Shown here one piece after another: positions 35,496 to 43,510 of a stretch of DNA of 64,000 nt. The notes beneath the pieces were generated by a model, which searched no databases, was not told the DNA's origin, and saw only the letters and a list, made by a program, of their open reading frames with translations. Source of the DNA: Acidobacteriota bacterium (GTDB lineage: Bacteria; Acidobacteriota; Terriglobia; Terriglobales; Acidobacteriaceae); assembly GCA_003225055.1 (NCBI GenBank), contig QIAU01000134.1, positions 56,301-120,300 on the forward strand. The letters run 5' to 3'. Made by a program: the position numbers and the translations under genes. How positions within the stretch are numbered: the first letter of the stretch is position 1; the number at the start of each line of letters is the position of its first letter.

Positions 35496-35713
35496 TTTGT
35501 ACTCGGTCAACCCTGCATTGTATGCCTTTTCGGGACGGAGCGACACGCAGCGACTAGGTGCGGGCCGCGCAGGACACGCGCAGGACCTCAGAATTCATCG
35601 TCCGGCGACGAAATTCTCCTCATCGGATCAAGTGCGTCCGGGCGCTGACCGCTCAGCGCTGAATCCTTGCTGTGCTAGACTATAGGTTTCACAAGCGCAA
35701 TCTGATCCGCCCT

Positions 35714-35992
35714 ATGCTTCTGTCGAAAGAATATGTGGGCTATCTGGCCCGCGAAGTCAGCAAAAAACTTATTTCCGGCGAGTTCATTGAGACCAAGAAT
35801 CCGGCTGCGGTAACCGAGCGCGTGCACGCCGCCATGCTGGAGGAGTTTGCCCTGGAAGATCGCATCAATGACGAAGTCCGCGTCATCCTGGAAGCGTATT
35901 CCGAAGAGATGCGCAAGACCGGGGCCAATTACCAGGAAATGTTCAAGAAAGTAAAAAACGAGCTGGTACGCAAGTACAAGGCGGTGCTGTGA
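35714..35992 (+). CDS. DUF507 family protein (first copy)
   Basis: 92 residues from ATG 35714, mostly helical: LLSKEYVGYLAREVSKKLIS, HAAMLEEFALEDRINDEVRV, ILEAYSEEMRKTGANYQEM. Members of DUF507 occur as pairs. Its TGA overlaps the next GTG in GTGA, so the two are coupled and probably form a heterodimer. Function unknown. Confidence 0.85.
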   Translation: MLLSKEYVGYLAREVSKKLISGEFIETKNPAAVTERVHAAMLEEFALEDRINDEVRVILEAYSEEMRKTGANYQEMFKKVKNELVRKYKAVL

Positions 35993-36264
35993 GGGTCAAT
36001 CGTGACAAAGTTAACAAGGTGGCGCATGTAGTCACGGACGCTCTTGCCGAAATGAATGAAGTGGACTTTCTCGAGGACAGGAATACCATTCGCCTCGAAG
36101 TTCGCCGCCTGATGGAGGAACTGCTCAACCAGGAAGCCAAGATCGACGCCGCCGCCCGCCAGAAAATCGAAAGCCAGAAACGCACCATCCTCGAAGGCAG
36201 CCAGGAGTGGGACATCCTGTACCGCAAGTACTACAACGAGGAAGTCAAGAAGCTTGGCATCTAG
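35989..36264 (+). CDS. DUF507 family protein (second copy)
   Basis: 91 residues from GTG 35989. NRDKVNKVAHVVTDALAEMN, LEVRRLMEELLNQEAKIDAA and ILEGSQEWDILYRKYYNEEV are conserved in the family. The gene overlaps the upstream copy by 4 bases. It is related to but distinct from the first copy, implying ancient duplication rather than recent tandem repeat. Confidence 0.85.
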   Translation: MRVNRDKVNKVAHVVTDALAEMNEVDFLEDRNTIRLEVRRLMEELLNQEAKIDAAARQKIESQKRTILEGSQEWDILYRKYYNEEVKKLGI

Positions 36265-36528
36265 ATGGTGGGCAGTCCCGGCGGCTATCAGCGTCAGCAA
36301 AGCGAAGCCGATTGCGCAAATGCCAAGCGGCAAGTCGCGAAGGCGCATCCGCGGCTAAAAGCCGGCTAATTTTAGCGACCTCAGCGGCAGGGCTGAAAGG
36401 ACCAACCGACCGCGACGGAGGAGTTTATCCGCCCGCTTGGACCCGCGCATTGCCCAGCGGACGCGCCCTCGGCCCTGGAAAAACTGGATGCCATTGCCGG
36501 GATTGATCGCCCTGCATTGAAGAAATTA
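36265..36528. other. Intergenic stretch; open frame leading into queG
   Basis: From about 36397 the queG frame is open upstream without a start (EEFIRPLGPAHCPADAPSAL, EKLDAIAGIDRPALKKL). This looks protein-like but has no start codon, so it may be the remains of a fused or decayed N-terminus. A hairpin-like GCTAAAA...TTTTAGC lies near 36353-36376. Confidence 0.45.
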
Positions 36529-37626
36529 ATGATGGCGCGCAGCAACGAAATTTCGGCCCGAATCAAGCAAGCAGCCCGAGAAGCCGGCTTCGAGCTGGCA
36601 GGCGTCGCTGGTGTTGGTGACTTCCCGGAGCTGGACCGCTTCCCCGATTGGATCGCCGCCGGTCGCGCTGGAGAAATGAAGTACATGGAAGCGCGTGATG
36701 AAGCGGGAAGGCTAAAGCGCGCTTCTCTGCATCATGTCTCGCCCTGGGCGCGCAGTGTCATAGTCTGCGCCGTGAACTACAACACCGCTCAGCCCTATTC
36801 CACGCAAGTCCGCGACCCCAAGTGCGGCTGGATCTCCCGTTACGCATGGAGTCACGAGGATTACCACGAAGCGGTCATGAAAAAGTTGCGGTTTGTGGAG
36901 CAGAAACTGCATGAGATTGTTAGTAGAGAGCGCCGAGTACCGAGTCCACGGAACAGACGGGACCTGCAAACCCGCTGCTACGTGGACACGGGACCGGTTG
37001 TAGAACGCGTCTACGCCAAGTATGCGGGAATCGGCTGGATGGCAAAGAACACCTGTATTCTCAATCAGCGGTTGGGCTCATGGCTTTTCTTGGGCGTGAT
37101 TCTGACCTCGCTGAAACTCGCGCCCGACCTTCCCGCGCCTGATCGCTGCGGCACCTGCACGCGCTGTATCCAGGCGTGTCCAACGGATGCGCTGATCACA
37201 CCTTACCAACTCGATTCCAACAGGTGCATTTCCTATCTGACCATCGAGAAGCGGGGCGGGATTCGAGAAGAGATGCGCCAGGGCATGGGCCACCATATCT
37301 TCGGCTGCGACATCTGCCAGGATGTCTGCCCCTGGAATCGCAAAGCCCCGGCGACCGACGCGCCAGAATTTCAGCCCAGACCGGAACTCGTGAATCCTGC
37401 GCTGGACTGGCTGGCCAACATGACCGCCGAGGAATTTCGCCAGATCTTCCGCGGATCACCTGTACGCCGGGCTAAGCTATCAGGCCTGCGGCGCAATGCC
37501 GTCATCGCGATGAGCAACAGTAGAGAGCGAAGATATGTCCCCCTGCTCGAACGGCTTGCCTCCGATGACGATCGCGTAGTCGCCGAAACCGCAGCTTGGG
37601 CCCTCAAGAAATTGAAACATTCTTAG
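36529..37626 (+). CDS. queG: Epoxyqueuosine reductase
   Basis: 365 residues from ATG 36529 (ATG 36532 is the next option). N-terminal B12-binding type domain, YVDTGPVVERVYAKYAGIGW with the catalytic Asp, two 4Fe-4S clusters CGTCTRCIQACP and CDICQDVCPWN, and a HEAT-like C-terminal part RRNAVIAMSN. It performs the last step of queuosine synthesis in tRNA. An extra segment near residue 130 (SRERRVPSPRNRR) is absent from most family members and is encoded by GAGAGCGCCGAGTACCGAGT-like repeat DNA. Confidence 0.93.
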   Translation: MMARSNEISARIKQAAREAGFELAGVAGVGDFPELDRFPDWIAAGRAGEMKYMEARDEAGRLKRASLHHVSPWARSVIVCAVNYNTAQPYSTQVRDPKCGWISRYAWSHEDYHEAVMKKLRFVEQKLHEIVSRERRVPSPRNRRDLQTRCYVDTGPVVERVYAKYAGIGWMAKNTCILNQRLGSWLFLGVILTSLKLAPDLPAPDRCGTCTRCIQACPTDALITPYQLDSNRCISYLTIEKRGGIREEMRQGMGHHIFGCDICQDVCPWNRKAPATDAPEFQPRPELVNPALDWLANMTAEEFRQIFRGSPVRRAKLSGLRRNAVIAMSNSRERRYVPLLERLASDDDRVVAETAAWALKKLKHS

Positions 37627-37981
37627 CCGGTGACTCTTAGAGGAATTTGGTAATCGAGTAGTTGAGTAATTTGGCGAATTAACCAATGACCCGATCCGTT
37701 CTCGCAACGAACACTGTGAGGAACCCAGCTTTACTCATTTACCAAGTTATTTGTTATAGGTACAACATTTATGAAATGCCTGTTACGGCAAAAGCTCCGA
37801 GCCCGCCCTGGCTCTTGCTGGTGTTCAGTCTTCCGTCGCAGCGTCAGTCCCCGGCCGAGGACGCGCGCTCCAGGTGCGGTTGCCATATTCTTGATTTACG
37901 CCGCGGCGTTGTCGATTTCTTCCACAGCCCGTTTTATCCGAAGCCTTGTGGAACAAACATATCGAAGGGGATAATTTCAGG
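37627..37981. other. Intergenic stretch without recognised gene
   Basis: Short, unlikely frames only. The 37720-37770 part is AT-rich (TTACCAAGTTATTTGTTATA) and could contain a promoter, but nothing downstream is intact. Confidence 0.4.
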
Positions 37982-38273
37982 ATGAGCCGTTCGGGTCATC
38001 GGCAAATAAAGGCCAAAAGTTCAACTGGCCGCGGCTTTGAGAGCGAGGATGCCATCGTGACCGTCGGGGCCTACCGGCCGCTGGACGATTGCCTGCGCAT
38101 TGCCCCTCACCGAATTAGTCGGCTGGATTCACAATGACTATGGACTCTCCGAACTGGACACTTACGAACTGCTGTCGAAAGTCGCGAGGATCCATCTCAA
38201 CGAGATGGTCGACCCGAATTACGTGATTGTGGCCTCGATCGAGAAAAAATATTTGCCGCCAAGAAAGGAATAG
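37982..38273 (+). pseudogene. 3' remnant of an acetamidase/formamidase-like gene
   Basis: A first frame gives GFESEDAIVTVGAYRPLDDC; shifting one base at about 38103 gives LTELVGWIHNDYGLSELDTY, LLSKVARIHLNEMVDPNYV and ASIEKKYLPP then TAG at 38271. Together they match the C-terminus of acetamidase/formamidase. The upstream two thirds is missing. I am moderately sure of the family. Confidence 0.6.
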
Positions 38274-38346
38274 GGCTGTCGTGCTGAGCCGAGCTTGTGC
38301 TCGCTGCGCGAGCCCAGGCGGAGTGGAAGTTCGGCAAGCAGGTAGC

Positions 38347-38387
38347 GATCCTTCGACTCGGGCTGAAGCCCTCGCTCGGGATGACAG
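38347..38387. repeat. REP-like palindromic copy upstream of a DinB gene
   Basis: Begins GATCCTTCGACTCGGGCTGA and ends CTCGCTCGGGATGACAG. The first 28 bases after GAT match 12700-12727 with two mismatches. Confidence 0.6.
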
Positions 38388-38419
38388 CTCTTACAGGGAG
38401 CGAGCGACAAAGCACCAGC

Positions 38420-39031
38420 ATGAAATTCGAATTCCTCGTCCAAACCTACGAAACCGAGCGTATCAAGGTCCTCAGCGTCTGGAGCGAATTCCGCGACGAA
38501 GATCTCCCGATCCGTCCGCGCCTGGGTGACCCCAGAGGCCGCAGTGTCCACGAGCAGATGGTGCACCAGTGCGTGTCCGAAGACCTGTGGTTCCGCAACA
38601 TGCTCGGGATCGACATAGGCGCTCCACCTCTGCCCAAACAGGAGACTCGCCTGGAGTTCATCAAACGTTATGCCGAAGACAGCGAAAAGCGGCTGGCTGC
38701 GTTGCGGCAAAAACCAGAATCTTGGTGGGAAGAGCCAAGCAAGTTTTTTGACGTCGAGCGCTCTCGGGCCTGGGTAATGACTCGCCGCCTGACCCACACC
38801 TCACACCATCGCGGCCAACAAATGGCGATGCTCCGCATGTTGGGCCGCGATGTGCACAGCAACTACGGTCCAACGGCCGACACCGGCGGGTTGGCGCAAA
38901 ACCAGGCGCCCACGATTTACGCCTATCCCAACATTGCGGCCTTGCTCCAGGAAGAGGCATCCGGCGGGAAGAAGGCTCCTCTCCCGGGCGCAGCCGGCAA
39001 GCCCGTCAGCGAGCGTCCCCCCACAAAATAA
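38420..39031 (+). CDS. DinB family protein
   Basis: 203 residues from ATG 38420; upstream frame from 38297 is repeat DNA. DinB bundle with KFEFLVQTYETERIKVLSVW, GRSVHEQMVHQCVSEDLWFR (first metal His) and RRLTHTSHHRGQQMAMLRML (two further His). Such proteins include thiol transferases. Unlike the copy at 24554 it has no signal peptide and is therefore cytosolic. The Pro/Gly-rich tail is disordered. Confidence 0.88.
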   Translation: MKFEFLVQTYETERIKVLSVWSEFRDEDLPIRPRLGDPRGRSVHEQMVHQCVSEDLWFRNMLGIDIGAPPLPKQETRLEFIKRYAEDSEKRLAALRQKPESWWEEPSKFFDVERSRAWVMTRRLTHTSHHRGQQMAMLRMLGRDVHSNYGPTADTGGLAQNQAPTIYAYPNIAALLQEEASGGKKAPLPGAAGKPVSERPPTK

Positions 39032-39145
39032 GCAGGAGTGACTTTTGGACTAGAACCTTCGAGTAGCTCCTTTCTTGACACGGCTTTGCCAACCGGCGAA
39101 ACTCCGAAGGACAACCCTAGGAAACAAGTGTCTTCAGAGTCTCCC

Positions 39146-40210
39146 ATGGACCGCTACTCCATCATGGATGCAACTTCGCAGCAAGGTACTCGTATGCCTC
39201 AGGTCGGCCCTCCCGGGCAGCACATAAATTGGCAACCGCCTAAGCACGAATTGCGTTTTCCAGGGGAAGATGGCGGCCAGTCGCTGGCAGCTTGGGCGCG
39301 CCGCGATCTGGAAGCCGCTCTTCAGTTGCTCGCTGACCGCGCGCAATACATCACCGGGGCTTCCGGCGCCGCCATCGCCCTGCGTGACGGCGAGCACATC
39401 ATCTGTCGTGCCAGTGCTGGACCTTCTGCGCCGGAAGTTGGCTCTTTCCTGGAAGCGAGCTCGGGATTGTCGGGCGAAAGCGTACGTACCCGGAGAGTAA
39501 TGCTCTGCGACGACGCCGACCACGATCCGCGTGTCAACCGGGAAAGCTGCCGTCAAATGGGTATCGCTTGTTTCGTGGTAATGCCGGTCGTTCGCGACAA
39601 CGAGGTAGTGGGGATCTTTGAACTCTTTGGAGACACACCGCACCTCTTCAAGGAACGCGACATCGTGGCCGTCAAGCGCATGGGGGAGATGGTTAATACT
39701 GCCTTGGATCAGGTGGATCATCCCCGGCGGAAGTCAGTCTTGCCGGGACCCGCGGCTCAGGCGGCAGTCCTGTCGCCAACCCCGCAAGCGGAAGAGGAAG
39801 AGGACGTCTTGTGCATAGACGAAGACCCGGTTCCTCGAGAGCGCCAACCCGCAGCGAGATCGTTGCCGGCACCCGCAGTCTCAAGAGCCCTGGGCGAAAC
39901 CGTCCGGTCAATTCCCGTATCGAGCCCGATCCACGTTCAAAAACCTTTACAGCGTTCGAACTCTGTCCACACCTGTGCATCTTGCGGATTTCCAGTCTCC
40001 CACGGACGTACCCTCTGCTTGGACTGTGAGGTTGTGCCGGAAAACCAATTCGGTGCTTCACCGGCGGGAGGCGTCCCCGGCTTCCTAACCGGCTTGGGCG
40101 GCGAATCAGAGCAAGAGTCTGGGGTTCTAGCGTGGATTCGTAATCACAAGTACCTATTGGGCACTATCGCCGTCGTGGCGAGCACTCTGGCTATCCTGAT
40201 ATTTCGCTAG
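39146..40210 (+). CDS. GAF-domain protein with zinc ribbon and C-terminal membrane anchor
   Basis: 354 residues from ATG 39146 (GTG 39038 possible). A GAF domain covers about residues 45-195: AAWARRDLEAALQLLADRAQ, ASGAAIALRDGEHIICRASA, DPRVNRESCRQMGIACFVVM, ESGIFEL-like VVGIFELFG. Then a Pro-rich linker, a zinc-ribbon pair CASCGFP and CLDCEVV, and a terminal hydrophobic helix (YLLGTIAVVASTLAILIF). This places the GAF sensor in the cytosol, tethered to the membrane. No output domain is present. I have not seen this exact order named. Confidence 0.8.
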   Translation: MDRYSIMDATSQQGTRMPQVGPPGQHINWQPPKHELRFPGEDGGQSLAAWARRDLEAALQLLADRAQYITGASGAAIALRDGEHIICRASAGPSAPEVGSFLEASSGLSGESVRTRRVMLCDDADHDPRVNRESCRQMGIACFVVMPVVRDNEVVGIFELFGDTPHLFKERDIVAVKRMGEMVNTALDQVDHPRRKSVLPGPAAQAAVLSPTPQAEEEEDVLCIDEDPVPRERQPAARSLPAPAVSRALGETVRSIPVSSPIHVQKPLQRSNSVHTCASCGFPVSHGRTLCLDCEVVPENQFGASPAGGVPGFLTGLGGESEQESGVLAWIRNHKYLLGTIAVVASTLAILIFR

Positions 40211-40237
40211 TTTTCTGCCCGTAAATCCCGTAATTCC

Positions 40238-40266
40238 TTGACAAAACCAGAGTGCCTGCATAAAGA
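40238..40266 (+). promoter_or_regulatory. Possible sigma-70 promoter for the 40307 gene
   Basis: TTGACA at 40238-40243, 17 bases, then TAAAGA at 40261-40266. The -35 box is perfect and the -10 box weak. It sits 41 bases upstream of the ATG of the coiled-coil gene. Confidence 0.4.
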
Positions 40267-40306
40267 TTGGGCGTCTGCTCCACTAAGGGATTTAAGGTAC
40301 CCAGGT

Positions 40307-40573
40307 ATGAAGAATGTTTATGAGGTGTTAAGGCAGAAAGAACTTGAGTTGGCGCGTCTGGAGAAGGAAGTGGAAGCCTTGCGAGTGGCTGCACCTCTGC
40401 TTTCAGAAGAGAAGGAAAGCACGTCCGAACCGACCGGCAGCAAGCCTACCCTGACTACGGCTGTGCCGGCCCAACAGCCCATTCGTATTCCGCAGACTGC
40501 GATGAGCCCTGCTGCGGCGACCCAGACGGCAAGGGCCGCGGGTTGGGAAGACACCGCCAAGCGCTGGCCCTAA
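40307..40573 (+). CDS. Small coiled-coil protein
   Basis: 88 residues from ATG 40307. The first 30 residues form a charged helix (MKNVYEVLRQKELELARLEK) with heptad pattern, then a Pro/Ala/Thr-rich disordered tail. Small proteins of this kind beginning with VYEVLRQKE recur in acidobacterial genomes. Function unknown. Confidence 0.65.
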   Translation: MKNVYEVLRQKELELARLEKEVEALRVAAPLLSEEKESTSEPTGSKPTLTTAVPAQQPIRIPQTAMSPAAATQTARAAGWEDTAKRWP

Positions 40574-40638
40574 CTTCCGGCGGCCAGGCGGATTACAGCT
40601 GTAGACCTTAGCTGGGGCGCCGAGGGTTCTTTGGAAAC

Positions 40639-40664
40639 TCAGCCCGGGATGGTTCCCGGGCTGA
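40639..40664 (+). terminator. Strong 11-bp hairpin with TGGT loop
   Basis: Arms TCAGCCCGGGA (40639-40649) and TCCCGGGCTGA (40654-40664) pair fully. It follows the 40307 gene by 66 bases and precedes the PilZ-TonB gene. No U-tract follows on the + strand, so it may be an RNA stabiliser or a weak terminator. Confidence 0.5.
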
Positions 40665-40719
40665 TGTGTCTTGCCTGAAGGATACCGTGACCGGGAATGC
40701 CACTCCGCAATCGACCACT

Positions 40720-41604
40720 ATGAGTCAGCCGGCCGCTCCATTTCCCAACGTGGATCCAGCGCACCAGCGCCACTTTTACCGCTACCCCGTCGCGGTCCCG
40801 GTGGATGTGGTCGTGCTGCGCTCCGGCGTACCTGAGGCCATCCCCGGTCGTACGCTGGATGCAGGCGAAGGTGGAATAGGCCTTGTCCTGGCCGGTGAGC
40901 TTCAGCCGGCGGAGACGGTGCGCGTCGCCTTTAAGCTACCCACCGGGAGCGAGCCGGTACAGGCGAAGGCCGTGGTTCGGCACTATGGACCGATTCGCTG
41001 CGGTCTGCAGTTCCTGGCCATGGCGCCCCAGCAGCAGACCGTCCTGCATTCCTGGCTCAGCCTGACCGCGAAGGCCAACGGTCATCCCCCGACAACCGGA
41101 GCTGCCACAACTGGCGTCGCCCCGCAGCGTAACGTTCCTCTTCAACCGGGACGCGCGATCCGAGCCGGGTGGCTGCAACTCCATCTTAATCGTCGAAACG
41201 TGCTGCTGGCTGCGCTTGGGCTCGTGTTCGCAACCGTAGCTCTGGCATCGTGGTGGCACAACGGCTGGAACGATCTTGAGCGGAACACGGCTACCGCTTC
41301 CGCCAGCACAGCGCGTCCGCTAGCTTACGTTCCCGGAATTGTGATGGAGCAGCGCGTGCTCCACAAGGTTGACCCTGTGTACCCTCCCGAGGCGGAAAGA
41401 ATGAAGTTGCAGGGAGTGGTGGTATTGCAGGCGGTAATCGGCACCGACGGCATGGTGAAGGACGTGCACCCGATCAGCGGCTCGCAAGTGTTGGGTCGCT
41501 CTGCCAGCGATGCAGTGCGCTGGTGGCGCTTCCAGCCCTACCAACTCGATGGCCAACCTGTGCCCGTGCAGACTACCATCGAGGTCGAGTTCCGCCTGAA
41601 TTAG
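40720..41604 (+). CDS. PilZ-TonB fusion protein
   Basis: 294 residues from ATG 40720 (GTG 40666 would start right after the hairpin). N-terminal PilZ-like domain: HFYRYPVAVPVDVVVLRSGV, TLDAGEGGIGLVLAGELQ, VRHYGPIRCGLQFLAM. The RxxxR signature is represented by RYPVAVP and DAGEGGIG replaces D/NxSxxG. A single membrane helix (NVLLAALGLVFATVALASWW) and a C-terminal TonB domain: VDPVYPPEAERMKLQGVVVL, ASDAVRWWRFQPYQLDGQPV. This would couple a c-di-GMP-type cytosolic domain to a periplasmic TonB part. Ligand binding is not proved. Confidence 0.8.
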   Translation: MSQPAAPFPNVDPAHQRHFYRYPVAVPVDVVVLRSGVPEAIPGRTLDAGEGGIGLVLAGELQPAETVRVAFKLPTGSEPVQAKAVVRHYGPIRCGLQFLAMAPQQQTVLHSWLSLTAKANGHPPTTGAATTGVAPQRNVPLQPGRAIRAGWLQLHLNRRNVLLAALGLVFATVALASWWHNGWNDLERNTATASASTARPLAYVPGIVMEQRVLHKVDPVYPPEAERMKLQGVVVLQAVIGTDGMVKDVHPISGSQVLGRSASDAVRWWRFQPYQLDGQPVPVQTTIEVEFRLN

Positions 41605-41654
41605 GCTCTTGGGTGTAGGCTCTCGGCTCCCGATCTCAGACTCCTAAAGATAGC

Positions 41655-41745
41655 GTTACCTGGTGCTACCTGATGATGCTACCTTAACGCCTGAAAAACG
41701 CCTCGCCTGAAGACGCCTGACAGACGCCTGAAGACGCCTTGACAC
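41655..41745. repeat. Short direct repeats (TACCTG, GACGCCTGA)
   Basis: TACCTG occurs twice near 41658-41672; a degenerate (A/G)ACGCCTGA unit occurs four or five times in 41696-41745. No coding frame covers it. It fills the gap before the NHL gene. Confidence 0.6.
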
Positions 41746-41972
41746 CTGAGGAGCGGCGCAGTAGAGTAAGTTCCCGCTCAAGGGTACTCACCGGAAAGGC
41801 AGTGCCACTAGGTGATGCCCAGAAACATTCTCTAACGCGGAGCTCTGATGCTTGGAGTCTCAGCGCCACTGGTTAGGCCCCTCAATTCCATAGTCGGTTC
41901 GGCAGCCAAAATTGCGGGCGGTATTCCGCAGACCTTCTGGCCGGAAACCCTCGAGCTGAAAGGAGGCCGTCC

Positions 41973-43418
41973 ATGAAAAGCGGACGATATGTTTATCTCG
42001 GCGCAGTCCTGGCTGCGCTGGTCATCGGCCTCGGGCTCTGGAACCCCCTGCACGTCAAGGCCAATCCTGATCCTGCACCCAGGTTCGTGGTTGATCCTTT
42101 CTGGCCGCAAATCCTGCCGGCTCCGGTCGGCTACAACCTCTACACTTGGCCGACCCCGACGGCGGGAGATAACGTCGCCCATCAATGGGTGACCGGTGAA
42201 GTGGCGGGAAGCTGCACGGATGCAGCGGGCAACGTTTACACCTTCAATCGGGGTTGGGAAGTAGGGGTAAGCGTAGGCGGCGTCCTGCAAGGAAATCAGT
42301 CGGGGGCCATTGTGGGGCAGGACGCCATCGCATCGTCAATGCCGTCGCCGCCCGTCGTGGAGTACGACGCAGACGGCAAGGTGATCACCGGTTTTGGCAA
42401 CCCCATGCTCATCCAAACCGGAACCAACTATGGAGATTCTGCCTACCTGCCACATGGCGCGCATGGTTGCTTTGTGGATTACCAGGGCAACCTCTGGGTC
42501 GGCGGCAACGGTGATGGCGTGATTCAGAAGTACAACCCAGCCACGGCGGCCTCCCAGGGCGCGGCCGCGACCTGGTCAGTCGAGATCGGGCAGAAGGGCG
42601 TCTGCGACGGAAATCCATCGAGCGCCGTCATTAATCCCACCTGCGGCGAAGCCAACAGTCTCAACACTAGTCACACCCTGCTTAACGAACCCCCGGATAT
42701 GAGCGTCGATCCTGACGTCGGACCGGTCTCGGGTACCAGGGGTGACGTCTACATCGCGGACGGCTACGGCAATCACCGCATTGTCGTCTTTGGCACCAGC
42801 GACGGAGGCATGACCTACCACTACGTGGGCCAGTGGGGCCAGGACTGCATGCACAACGAGAGCCCCGATGGCTCCAATCCTTGCCCGGGCGGTACCTTCG
42901 GACATTCCGGTGGCGGCCACCCGCACTGCGTGGTGCTGGGCAACGACGGCCTGGTTTATGTCTGCGATCGCCCCAACAATCGCATCCAGGCCTTCAAGAA
43001 AAGTTGCGCTAAACCCTCGGTCAACGGATCGCAACCTCTGTGCGACCCGGAGCGCATCATCTATGTCAACAACTTTCCCGGTGCGTCGACGGCCAAACGC
43101 AATGCGATTCTCAAGGCCGGCACACGCGCCTGTGACATCGACTTCTGGCCCACCCGGGACACCGTCGCCAGCGGTAGCCCGATGCCCCAGAAATACGTCG
43201 TCGATGTCGACCTCGGTAACGACAACACTTGGATCATCGACAAGGCCAGTGGCATCACGGTTGGCGCCCTCGGGCGTTGTGGTTTGGCGCCATGTCCCGG
43301 CCACAATGCCGGCGAGTTTGCCTTCGGGCACACCACGAACGTGGATCCCAAAGGCAATATCTACGTTGCGGAAACGATCACCGGTCGGCGCATCCAGAAA
43401 TTCGTAAGAATGCCGTGA
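41973..43418 (+). CDS. Secreted NHL/six-bladed beta-propeller protein
   Basis: 481 residues, with AAAGGAGG 7 bases upstream. Signal peptide (YVYLGAVLAALVIGLGLW), then propeller repeats: CTDAAGNVYTFNRGW, VDYQGNLWVGGNGDGVIQKY, DVYIADGYGNHRIVVF, LVYVCDRPNNRIQAFKKS and IYVAETITGRRIQKF. The last blade closes the protein. NHL propellers bind proteins or act as hydrolases such as peptidylamidoglycolate lyase; no catalytic set is assignable. The next gene (HupE-like) begins 92 bases after and may be co-transcribed. Confidence 0.85.
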   Translation: MKSGRYVYLGAVLAALVIGLGLWNPLHVKANPDPAPRFVVDPFWPQILPAPVGYNLYTWPTPTAGDNVAHQWVTGEVAGSCTDAAGNVYTFNRGWEVGVSVGGVLQGNQSGAIVGQDAIASSMPSPPVVEYDADGKVITGFGNPMLIQTGTNYGDSAYLPHGAHGCFVDYQGNLWVGGNGDGVIQKYNPATAASQGAAATWSVEIGQKGVCDGNPSSAVINPTCGEANSLNTSHTLLNEPPDMSVDPDVGPVSGTRGDVYIADGYGNHRIVVFGTSDGGMTYHYVGQWGQDCMHNESPDGSNPCPGGTFGHSGGGHPHCVVLGNDGLVYVCDRPNNRIQAFKKSCAKPSVNGSQPLCDPERIIYVNNFPGASTAKRNAILKAGTRACDIDFWPTRDTVASGSPMPQKYVVDVDLGNDNTWIIDKASGITVGALGRCGLAPCPGHNAGEFAFGHTTNVDPKGNIYVAETITGRRIQKFVRMP

Positions 43419-43510
43419 TGAAGAGCGCAGGCCACTGACCGCGTTCCGACTGCTGCGGCGGCAGCGGCAGTTATGTTCTCGGCCGCCGCTGCCGACGTTA
43501 AAAGGGTTGC

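Noticed and set aside
40639..40664. Hairpin considered as a riboswitch
   Set aside because: A single short stem with a 4-base loop lacks any aptamer architecture; kept as a hairpin or possible terminator.
41832..42290. Minus-strand 152-codon frame inside the NHL gene
   Set aside because: Antisense shadow of a gene with a strong ribosome site and signal peptide.
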